The translations under genes were made by a program, and so were the position numbers. Positions 11,179 to 20,131 of a stretch of DNA of 56,339 nt are shown here, piece by piece (position 1 is the first letter of the stretch; every line of letters starts with the position of its first letter). The notes beneath the pieces were generated by a model, which saw only the letters and a program-made list of their open reading frames with translations, was not told where the DNA came from and made no database searches. This DNA comes from Nemertoderma westbladi (Eukaryota; Xenacoelomorpha; Nemertodermatida; Nemertodermatidae), in the NCBI GenBank assembly GCA_032718475.1, contig JAUCBJ010003264.1:1-56339 (forward strand). Reading direction: 5' to 3'.

Positions 11179-11308
11179 CTTATTATTATTATTAGTATTA
11201 ATCAACGATCGGGCTACTTAAAGCCCGTTGTTGTACATATACTGTACATACATAATATTATCAACAATTTCAGTAAATTAAACATTTCCAATAGACAGTA
11301 TACAGTAG

Positions 11309-13126
11309 TTAGCTAACAGTTGCACGTAATTTAAATGCATGAAAAATATATCGCGCAATATTCAAAACTTTAGTAGGATCGTCAGTTTGCATTAATTCAA
11401 TAAATTTTAAAAAATTCGGGAAAACCATATATCTCATACCCAAGTATCTGCACCGCAGGCTGTGATAAAAAGTGCAACCTAATAGAAAATGGTACTCGTC
11501 TTCTACTAAATTAGAATCGCACATATTGCAAATTCGCTGGTCCCTAGCTATACCGTACCATCGTCCCGTTTCAATACTCAGCCCGTGTGATGAGCATCTA
11601 AATTGCGCAAAAAGCCGGCGCAACGCTAAATGATTACTCAATACGTAAATGTAAGTAGAGGGTTTGAATATTTCCTTTATATAAAATCTTCCTTTTGGGG
11701 ACGATGCTACTTCTGATCTCCAAAATTGCACAAACTGATCAGTGATACGTTGCTTTACATTGAATAGAAAAAAAGTATTAACACTATTACCTACATCCTG
11801 ATTTTGCCAAGCCCAACTAAATCCTAAATCATTTAGTATTCCTCTTAATTGCACAACCCAACTTTTTGGCGTTAAATGACTACTACTACTATCTAGCACG
11901 TTATTCAAATCATTGCACAACATTAAATAAGCCTGTTTCACCAACCTAGTATTTGGTAGATTAATAATTCTGGTCCAATACTTAACTAATCTGAATCGAC
12001 GTTCGAAAATAAGTGGTAATTGACCTGTCTCTCCATATACTGCAAAATTTGGAGTAGTTTTTTTAACACCCAGAAAATTTTTCAGAAACCGTAAGTGTAC
12101 CCTTTCTACATCATCAGCTGTATCAAAACCCCAAATTTCAGCACCGTACATTAAAATAGGTTTCACTAAAGTGTTGAATAAATTTATAGCACAATCGAAA
12201 GTAGCATGGGGAAATCGTACAAAGTATTTTAGTAAAGAAAAATATGCTCTACTACCTCGTTCTGCAATGTTACTTTGTGCAATATAAAATTTTCCAGACA
12301 CCGTGAAGATAATACCTAAATATGTATACTGATTAATTTTTGGCATCACTTTGTTATTGTAGTAAAATTGCACCGCCGATGGACGACCTTTGTGACCAAA
12401 AACGACAACATTAGATTTATCTAAGTTTACTTCCAAGCACGAATATTTACAATAAAATTCTAGAATTATTAGGGATTGCTGTAAAGCTGACTCAGTCTCT
12501 GCCAATATAACGATGTCGTCAGCAAATAGCAATAAGAATAATTTCATCGTACCAACATCTATACCTTCAATGCCACCTTGTCTTAATTCGTTTTCCAAAT
12601 CATTAATAAAAATACTGAACAAAAAGGGTGATAAGCTCTCACCTTGTCTTACTCCTATAGATACTAAAAATGTTTCTGACAATTTACCATCTACTTTTAC
12701 ACATGACTTTACACTACTATACATATTCTTAATAACATTTAGCATTTTGCCACCCGCACCTAAATTGATTAATTTCAACCATAAAGCTGCACGACTAACT
12801 GAATCGAATGCCTTTTTCAGGTCAATAAAAGCACAATATAATTTTATCTTACGAGTTAACAAAAAGTGATCAATAAGCGCACGTAAAACAAACATTTGGT
12901 CAACTGTAGAAAACCCTGCTAGAAAACCACCCTGGGCTTCAACTACAATACCATAACAATCTGCCCACCATTGTAAACGACTATTAATAACGGATGTGAA
13001 TAATTTACCCAAAATTGACAACAGAGTTATTCCCCTATAGTTACCGGGATCCGACTTTTTCCCCTTTTTAAACAATGGACATATAATACCAATTGTCCAA
13101 TCTCGTGGAAAATTGCCCGATTCCAA
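11309..13126 (-). pseudogene. LINE-A reverse transcriptase, 605-codon open part
   Basis: This is the longest intact piece of LINE-A. RT signatures occur in order: GNYRGITLLSILGKLF, CAFIDLKKAFDSVSR (motif A aspartate, near 12,833-12,804), VRQGESLSPFLFSIF, and the catalytic box LLFADDIVILAE (near 12,531). The C-terminus has RICNMCDSNLVEDEYHF followed by LGC and HSLR, the zinc-ribbon-like tail common in invertebrate LINEs. Catalytic aspartates are intact, but the frame lacks the upstream RT fingers. Those lie in another frame at 13,354-13,148 (LKRGKSPGVDNI). Enzyme activity from this copy is therefore unlikely. Confidence 0.9.
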
Positions 13127-13147
13127 AATAGCACTAAATAATATTGT

Positions 13148-14208
13148 TCACACCGGTACTAACTGATCCCGACCTTCAATAATGAATTCACTAATAATAT
13201 TGTCTACACCTGGAGATTTACCGCGCTTTAACTTATTAATAGCGTTATTTACTTCTACTTCATCAAATGGCATACTCAAATCATTCTCAAAACAATTTCT
13301 ACTTTCAATTATATTAACATTTCTACCTACGTAACTACTACAATTCCTTCCCATATCCTGAAAATTTGAATTGTTTGAACTAAGTCGCTCGAAATATTGT
13401 TTAAACTGGTTAATAGATGGTTCATTTGCCCCTCTCGGAATAGCAACCCGTCAAATAGATTTCAATTTTTTCCAAAACTTTTTCGGGTCTGACACACGTG
13501 CCAGGTTCAGGCGCTGCGCTTCATTTCTCGAATATTCAAATTGGGTTTTACGCAGGGTTGCTTTATATTGAGCACGCCTCCTTTGAAGTAAGGAATACGC
13601 TTCAGGTGCTCCAGAACTTTTCCAATTAGACAACGCACTATTAAAAGCCAACTTTGCATCCCTACATTCTAAATTAAACCAAATTGCACCATTACAAAAG
13701 GAATTAACATTACCTTGTTCGTTATCAGTTCGATGTAATGATAAAATTTCTGCCTGACGATCGAATATATCCGAAAGGTTCCCCACCGCAGCGTCTAAAT
13801 TTTGCAGTGATAAATTAACATCGGAGATAATCAGGTCGCCAATATTCTGCAGCTCGTTTATCATATTTGCATCTTTCATATTCGTATTAAATTGCTGTTT
13901 AACTCTATCGTTCCAAAAATAACGGTTTACTGGAGTACCCTCAACATGTATGTTACTAGCATCGGGTTCAGTAGCGTTTGGCTCGAGAAATGTTTGCACT
14001 TCTAATTTAAATGAAATTGTACAGTGGTGACTATAAATATTTGGGATACCAATAGAAAAATCTGTACAATGCCCCATCATTGGTACTGTGCCTAGTACAT
14101 AATCAATTGTAGAAGAACCATTGCCAGAACGAAAAGTAAAATCACCACAGGCTTCGTCATTCCCTAGCCTTCCATTAAAAATGCGTAGGCCAGTGTTTTT
14201 ACATAGGT
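13148..14208 (-). pseudogene. LINE-A linker, endonuclease end to RT fingers
   Basis: Two frames cover the connection between endonuclease and RT. 14,208-14,080 reads the last endonuclease segment (GSSTIDYVLGT), continuing at 14,080-13,451 with YSHHCTISFKLE, where an endonuclease normally has the SDH-type motif (here SHH). The rest is a long charged linker. After a frame break near 13,440 comes the RT entry region with LKRGKSPGVDNIISEF (13,354-13,148). It is part of the same polyprotein as the RT at 11,309-13,126. Confidence 0.8.
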
Positions 14209-14492
14209 TTAATAATGTTGTACCATAGGCATTTACCTTTTTATCAATAATTATTTCTATCGATATTTATACAATAATAAATAAATTCATTTTCATCATC
14301 AACCTGGTCACCAATAAGTGATTCATCACAATGTGTAATCATCCCGCCATAATGGCGGGATGATTACACATTGTGATGAATCACTTATTGGTGACCAGGT
14401 TGATGATGAAAATGAATTTATTTATTATTGTATAAATATCGATAGAAATAATTTTGATAAAAAGGTAAATGCCTATGGTACAACATTATTAA
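14209..14492. repeat. Near-perfect 142-bp palindrome inside LINE-A
   Basis: Left arm 14,209-14,350 and right arm 14,352-14,492 are reverse complements apart from a 1-nt indel, with one base (14,351) at the centre (ATCCCGCCAT-A-ATGGCGGGAT). The sequence is LINE-A endonuclease coding sequence. The left arm continues into the downstream endonuclease on the minus strand. The right arm is the same segment inverted. The arm that lies in the wrong orientation keeps an open endonuclease frame, and the arm in LINE orientation has the extra base that shifts it. Confidence 0.95.
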
Positions 14493-15170
14493 CGTTGCAA
14501 TGTCATTGCTTACAATGTAATTGCATCCTTTAGCCGTTCTGGCATTTAAATCACCAATAACTAGTATATCTGCACTGTCCCAATAAAATGCCAACCCTCT
14601 TTCAATATCATCAAATAAGTCAATTGCACTGTTGTTGTGGCTTGTGGAATTGTACGGCGCTATATATGCACAACAAAAAATAAGATCCCTTTCTAAACCT
14701 AAACATTGTTTATCTAGTTTTAACCATATAATATCTTCTACACTGAAATCATTTAGATTGGTTACGTGTGGTTCTAGATCAATTTTAAAATATACCAACA
14801 CTCCACCACTGAAGCGTTTTGCACTACGATGTTTCTTATTCCGACACACCTTAAAATAATTATATCCCCCTATATCTAAGTTTAGTAACCCATATGGAGC
14901 TAACCAAGTTTCCGTACATATAAAAATATCGTGTGCTCGCACGAGTTTATGAAAATCAACATCCGCTAGTGCTGAACTAATACCTTCAACATTTAAATGT
15001 CCTACATTAAGTGATCTAGTAATTGCAGGTTCATCAGAAACAGAAGGTGTAATATTAGTAGTCATATTATTGTTTACCGAGTTTTGTGATCGATCATCAT
15101 CATTCGAGTTTAAACCTGAGAGCCCGAACTGATTAGTTTGGCACCTCAACCGTTGGGTTGTGGATCGCAC
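14493..15170 (-). pseudogene. LINE-A endonuclease, N-terminal part
   Basis: This is an apurinic/apyrimidinic-type endonuclease domain as found at the start of LINE ORF2. Motifs seen are LNVGHLNVEGI (first strand), FICTETWL with the catalytic glutamate, a GGVLVYFK strand, and VIGDLNART (the GDFN-type box). After that the frame runs into the palindrome and the domain is cut. The rest of the domain continues at 14,208-14,080 on the other side of the palindrome. The upstream part (MRSTTQRLRC and following) may be ORF1 tail or an ORF2 leader. Confidence 0.85.
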
Positions 15171-15660
15171 GTTCTGGGGTGCCCTTCTCCCGTCTCATTG
15201 GCTGGCTGATCGAGAGAGCCTTCTTCCGGCTCATTGGCTGGCTGATCGAGTGAGCCTTCTTCTTCACCCAGCACGTCGAACGCGTTGTGAAGATGCAAAC
15301 GAGAGACCCGAGAACCCTCTTGAGGTCTACCAGCAGTATCATCAGAACCAGACAGAGGTTGTGAGTATTTGCCGGGAATTATTATCCATTCGGGATTTGA
15401 AGGAGTAGAATTCAGTGATTGTTGAAGCTGAACTGTAATTGGCGTCTGCGCCCCAGCATTTTCAACCGTCTCAGATTGTATAATACCCTGTTGTTGATAT
15501 TCTGTGGCATCCATTTCAGCCTCGCAGATTGACTCTTCAATGTGCGCAAGCGGATCTAGTTCTAAAGTAGACCTGGTGACCAAAGAAGAGGACACAGTTG
15601 TGCTCGTTGGCGCGGGCATAGTGGGCGCGGGCTGCCTCATGCGTTGAGTGGGCAGAACTG
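15146..15660 (-). pseudogene. LINE-A ORF1-like tail, Pro/Ser/Glu-rich
   Basis: An open frame is rich in Pro, Thr, Ser and Glu, with a duplicated EEGSLDQPANE segment. The apparent N-terminus beginning with a run of isoleucines is not part of this protein. It is the trinucleotide tail of LINE-B read in frame. No domain is recognised. The position just upstream of endonuclease suggests ORF1 remnant or inter-ORF region. Confidence 0.4.
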
Positions 15661-15665
15661 TAGTA

Positions 15666-15697
<32 letters not shown>

Positions 15698-15957
15698 CAT
15701 CTTTTATTTCCTTAAAACTCCGCCTGGTAAACCAATTGGAGGCAGCTAGCAAACAAACGTCGCACAAGCTGATAATTTAAAAAGGAAATAAGCGTCAGTT
15801 GTCCAGCAGGGGTCTAACTATATACGTAAAACATAGACATCAAGTAGGGGCGGGGCCTACTACTAACAACTTTACTGGTATCTAAACAAATAACAATAAC
15901 AATAAACTAATAAAAAGGTGAATGCAGCACAGTGCAGTATATATCCTGTTCCTGGGA

Positions 15958-18900
15958 TTAAGTTATTTCTTCGTATCGAGTGTAGTGTTTCAAATATTTT
16001 GCTTTTACGTCGCGTAAAAATAATTTATATGTATCTTGTTTTTTAATTTCAGTGGGGATACTATTCCATATTTTAATAAGTGCCACTGTTAAACTGTAAG
16101 TTCCATGATTTGAATAAGTTTTTGGAATTTTAATATTGTACGTGCGTGGGTTTAGAAGTTTGTGGGAACCAGAAGTTAACAAAGTAATTGGTAAGTATGG
16201 TAGATCTATGTGTTTGAAAGGGGTGGATAAGTTATGCGTATATTTGTGAAAGAATTTTAAAGCGTTAAATTCTCGCAGTGAATGTAAATTTGGTATTTTA
16301 GCAATGGTGCGAAGTTCTGTGCCGGTGGAATCCCTATTCTTTTTACTGAAGACTACGCGTAAACCAAAGTTTTGTTGTTTCTCTATTTCATATAGTTTTT
16401 GTTTATATCCATATTGTTTGTGTAATGGTACTAGCAAATCTGAGCAATAATTTTGGTAAGGTAATACTGTAGATTTATATATATTTAATTTTGTCTTCAA
16501 TGGTAGTTGTCCTTTAACATTGCGTAGGCATGATATTGCAAGGGCCATTTTGTGAGTAATTTGGTCAATTTGGGCGTGCCAGTTAAGTCTATTATCAATA
16601 ATAACGCCTAAGTACTTAATTGAAGTGGATTGTTCAATTGTGTATGACTGTGTTTTTAGTTGTATTTTTTCTATGCTCGGTGTTCTGGTTTTTGGAGAAA
16701 GTAAGATAAATTCTGACTTATCCGTGTTGAGATCTAGGTTTATATCTAGTAGGTTACGTTCCAGTTTGTCTACATGTTCAGATAGATTGTGTGTTGCTGT
16801 TAAAGGATTTGAATGTGATGCAAATATTAGAGTGTCATCAGCATATTGGATTAGATCTAAATCAGAGAAGGCGGATATGTTATTTACGTATAAAAGAAAT
16901 AGGATAGGTCCTACTTGGGTACCCTGTGGAATGCCGTGATTAATTTTAGCCCAGTCAGAATGAGTATTATTAATTTTGACTCTTTGCACCCTATCATGTA
17001 AGTAGTTTGCTATTAGGTTGGTGGCAGTAGTGTGAAATCCGAGTCGGGTAAGTTTGTTTAATAGGATATTATGATTTAAAGAGTTGAACGCTTTTGCTAC
17101 ATCCAGTGCTGCAATGGCCACGTATTTATTGCTATCTAGTGTTGCTTTCCATGATTCTGTAGTGTAAATTAATGCATCAGAAGTTGCATATCCTTTGCGA
17201 AAACCGAATTGTTTATTTTTGATTATTTTATTTTTAGTTATATATGATACAATTTGGTTTAGCATTACGGTTTCAAAAATTTTAGCAAATGTGGATGTTA
17301 CAGATATTGGGCGATAGTTGGTAGCATTCTCTCTATCTCCCTTTTTGAAAACAGGGGTAATATTAGTCATTTTTAAGTTTGAGGGGAACTTCGATGTGGT
17401 TAAACTTTGGTTTATTATATATGTTAATGGGTAGGCTATTTTTGTCTTAATTAATTTTATTATGCGTGGGGGAATTGTGGAGGGACCAGCAGATTTATTC
17501 GTATTTAGTTTATCCAAGATGGTTAAGAGATCAGTTACAGTGATATTGTGAAATGAAAAAGTATCATTGCACAATGGAGTATGTGTGTTAACAGGTAGTG
17601 TTTGTTTTGTGATATTTCTAGTCTGTAGTCCCAGTGTTAAAAATGTAGAGTTGAGTATATTAGCTATTATTTTGCAACCGTGTTCAATTTTTCCATTTTT
17701 AGTTTTTATTGTATTAATCATATCGCTCGTACTTTTTTTATTTAAAATTGAGTTAATTATTTTCCAGCGTGATTTTGCATTTTTTGCCCCAGCAAATTTT
17801 GATTTCATATAATTATTTTTTAATGTGCGATTTAAGTTATTGTATTTATTTCTATTCGTCTTAAAGTTTGCATAATCATCATCAGTTTTAGTTGTTCTCC
17901 AGATATATAGTGAGTCCATTTTTTGTTTATTTAGTTGTTTTAATTCCTGTGTTTCCCATGCATTTTTGTTTGTAGTGTTCTTAGTTCTGTTTTCTGTTAT
18001 TGTTTTTGTTGTTATAGGAGCATGTCTGTTTAGTACGTTTTCAATTTCATGTTCGAAGTAATTATATGATTTGTCAATGTCCGCGTTATTGTATAGTGGG
18101 GCCCAATTTATTTGCGATATATCCTGCAAGAACATTTTTTCTGAGAACTGTTTATAATCTCTGTATGTTATTCTTATGCTACTTTTTTTGGACGTGGGTG
18201 TCGCGCTTAGCTTCGTGTCACAATGTAATAATACATAATCGTGGTCAGAGAAGCCACTCGGTGTTGTTATTGAATTATAAATGGATTTATTATGGGAGGT
18301 AGTGAGGTATAAGTCAAGTAATGAGTTTTTGTTTTTCCCATTGCCATATCGTGTTGGGGTAAGTTCATTAAGTAGGTCTAGATTATAAGTAATCATATAG
18401 TTTTCAAGTTCCTTCACTTTCACATTATTTTTATCTAACATATCACAATTAAAGTCACCTGCTATGATTGTATTACTATAATTGTAGTTCAGTGCATTTT
18501 CCGTTTCTTCAAGAAAATCTTCAAGAAAAGATACATTTTTGGGGGGTCGATATACTACGCCGAATAGAATACTGGTATCGATTTCTATCCAAAGTGACTC
18601 ATATGCAGATTTGCAGTTTTTATTTTGGATGTCCTGCTTTACTTTATGCGGCAAGTTTTCTGGAATATAAATAAGAACCCCCCCTCCCTTTCTTTTCCTC
18701 CTATCGTTACGGTAATGTACATATCCAGGTATTGAAATAGATTGTTTACTATGTTTCCGCTTTAACCATGTTTCTGTTACTCCAATTATTGCGTACTGGT
18801 TAAGAGACATAATTAATTGTTTTAATTCTTCATAATTTTTCACTAAACTGCGGGTGTTGATTAAAATGAAATTTACCCCGTTAGGATTTTGTGTCATGTA

Positions 18901-20004
18901 GTCGGTTACTGTTATACATTGTGTATTAGGTCGATTGTTCGTCTTAGTTGGCTGTGTACCTTTAGGTCCCGGGTTAGTTTCTATATCATTGCATTGGGCG
19001 AATATGTCTGCTAAAAAGTTGCCTGATATGTAAACTATTATATTGATACCTAAACTTATAAAAAATTGTGTGAGCATATGAGTTACTTGGTGCACTCTTG
19101 GGACTGTTTGGCGTGGACTAAATAAAGAACCTGAGTAACTTCTATTGGGACTAAGTACTTTTATATTGTAGGCGTGTGCTGTAACAGTAAAACGGTTATG
19201 TACCGACAATTGTGACGCTAATTGTATAGTTAATACTAAACATACTAAACCTACTAAACCTGTGGGTTTTCTACATTCTAATTTACCGTATTGTTTTGTA
19301 ACAAGCCATATTGCGAGTAGGAAATCTATTAATACAGCAGTGGCAGTGATTATAGTATGGAAAAAGTGAATTTGATTTAGGATGAATACTTGCGGTATTA
19401 AGATCTGTAAAAGAATTAACAATGAAAGTCTAATAGGTTTATATTTAGTTTTTCGAAGAAGATTTGGCTTAGATTTTAATAATATTATTTTCTTTCGCGA
19501 CAAAAATGGGCGAATATAGTTGCCATAGATACTGGCTAGGATATTTACAGCAAAGTTTACATAAACCTCATTTACACAATGTAAATGTAATAAGAAAATA
19601 TATTTGTTAAACATTAATATCAAATATACAAGATATATACATATGCGCCGAGTTTCAATTCTAAATAAACCCGCCATAAACATATAACAAGCCCCTTGCT
19701 GGCAACTCAGTATGGGACGCTCTAACCTGTTATATAGTAAATTGCACTTTAATAGTAATAAATGAATATTGGCGAACAACGGAATTAATAATATGGCGTA
19801 AATAAGTTCATGGCAATTCGTAAGTAAGGCACGGTAATTATAATTATATGGTACATACAAAGGTGCTATATGGGTGGCACTGGCGTTGAAATTACATAAT
19901 AAATGTTTTAAGTTTGGTTTATCTCTATATACTTCTGTCGCTGCTTCGCTTTGTGCTCTGGCGTTAGATTTATTAAAAATATTATAATTAAAACATAATG
20001 ACAA
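15958..20004 (-). CDS. LINE-B ORF2: membrane leader, 2A motif, endonuclease, RT
   Basis: This polyprotein would nick the target site and reverse transcribe the element. Residues 1-339 (numbered from the first open codon, a TTG at 20,004) are hydrophobic, with roughly five to seven possible membrane spans, for example ICIYLVYLILMF and SLLILLQILIPQVFIL. DIETNPGP follows at residues 340-347 (18,987-18,964). Endonuclease motifs are INTRSL, TETWL, AGDFN and FSDHD (18,880-18,240). RT motifs are ALDVAKAFNSLNH, HGIPQGTQVGPILF and QYADD (YADD at 16,845-16,834), then a CR1-like C-terminus. No ATG occurs in frame before 19,683; the nearest upstream in-frame stop lies about 50 bases before 20,004. Initiation is therefore at 19,683, or by reinitiation or a non-AUG codon. 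ORF1 ends 127 bp upstream. Confidence 0.9.
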   Translation of the reverse strand: MSLCFNYNIFNKSNARAQSEAATEVYRDKPNLKHLLCNFNASATHIAPLYVPYNYNYRALLTNCHELIYAILLIPLFANIHLLLLKCNLLYNRLERPILSCQQGACYMFMAGLFRIETRRICIYLVYLILMFNKYIFLLHLHCVNEVYVNFAVNILASIYGNYIRPFLSRKKIILLKSKPNLLRKTKYKPIRLSLLILLQILIPQVFILNQIHFFHTIITATAVLIDFLLAIWLVTKQYGKLECRKPTGLVGLVCLVLTIQLASQLSVHNRFTVTAHAYNIKVLSPNRSYSGSLFSPRQTVPRVHQVTHMLTQFFISLGINIIVYISGNFLADIFAQCNDIETNPGPKGTQPTKTNNRPNTQCITVTDYMTQNPNGVNFILINTRSLVKNYEELKQLIMSLNQYAIIGVTETWLKRKHSKQSISIPGYVHYRNDRRKRKGGGVLIYIPENLPHKVKQDIQNKNCKSAYESLWIEIDTSILFGVVYRPPKNVSFLEDFLEETENALNYNYSNTIIAGDFNCDMLDKNNVKVKELENYMITYNLDLLNELTPTRYGNGKNKNSLLDLYLTTSHNKSIYNSITTPSGFSDHDYVLLHCDTKLSATPTSKKSSIRITYRDYKQFSEKMFLQDISQINWAPLYNNADIDKSYNYFEHEIENVLNRHAPITTKTITENRTKNTTNKNAWETQELKQLNKQKMDSLYIWRTTKTDDDYANFKTNRNKYNNLNRTLKNNYMKSKFAGAKNAKSRWKIINSILNKKSTSDMINTIKTKNGKIEHGCKIIANILNSTFLTLGLQTRNITKQTLPVNTHTPLCNDTFSFHNITVTDLLTILDKLNTNKSAGPSTIPPRIIKLIKTKIAYPLTYIINQSLTTSKFPSNLKMTNITPVFKKGDRENATNYRPISVTSTFAKIFETVMLNQIVSYITKNKIIKNKQFGFRKGYATSDALIYTTESWKATLDSNKYVAIAALDVAKAFNSLNHNILLNKLTRLGFHTTATNLIANYLHDRVQRVKINNTHSDWAKINHGIPQGTQVGPILFLLYVNNISAFSDLDLIQYADDTLIFASHSNPLTATHNLSEHVDKLERNLLDINLDLNTDKSEFILLSPKTRTPSIEKIQLKTQSYTIEQSTSIKYLGVIIDNRLNWHAQIDQITHKMALAISCLRNVKGQLPLKTKLNIYKSTVLPYQNYCSDLLVPLHKQYGYKQKLYEIEKQQNFGLRVVFSKKNRDSTGTELRTIAKIPNLHSLREFNALKFFHKYTHNLSTPFKHIDLPYLPITLLTSGSHKLLNPRTYNIKIPKTYSNHGTYSLTVALIKIWNSIPTEIKKQDTYKLFLRDVKAKYLKHYTRYEEIT
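18964..18987 (-). other. 2A-type ribosome-skipping motif
   Basis: The codons read DIETNPGP, matching the consensus D-(V/I)-E-x-N-P-G-P. In known 2A sequences the last Gly-Pro bond is not formed, so the ribosome releases the upstream product and continues. Here that would part the hydrophobic leader from the endonuclease-RT enzyme. The residue before the motif is Asn, where many 2As have Gly or His. Activity is inferred from the motif only. Confidence 0.85.
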
Positions 20005-20131
20005 TATTATGCATATTAAAATTATTCCGCACTTGAATGAAATAGTTTAGTGATATGTTAGTTATTACGGTTGGTTATGGTTATTACATGGTTCAATGGT
20101 TCTTTGTAAAAATGTTAAAGATTATTATTAT

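Larger units (their letters stand above)
11179..15660 (-). mobile_element. LINE-A, non-LTR retrotransposon, inactive
   Basis: A minus-strand LINE reads, 5' to 3', as a Pro/Ser-rich segment that may be ORF1 tail (about 15,660-15,146), endonuclease (15,170-14,080, interrupted), RT (13,354-11,309) and 3' UTR. The 3' end carries a hairpin (11,210-11,227) and a short TAA-type tail (11,180-11,195). It is broken by a palindromic insertion in the endonuclease and by frameshifts near 13,140 and 13,400. Its 5' end meets the 3' tail of LINE-B directly, so the remaining 5' portion is absent. Confidence 0.9.

Noticed and set aside
15537-15767. Frames beginning with runs of Ile or Tyr at 15,66x
   Set aside because: These are translations of the trinucleotide tail of LINE-B, not protein N-termini.
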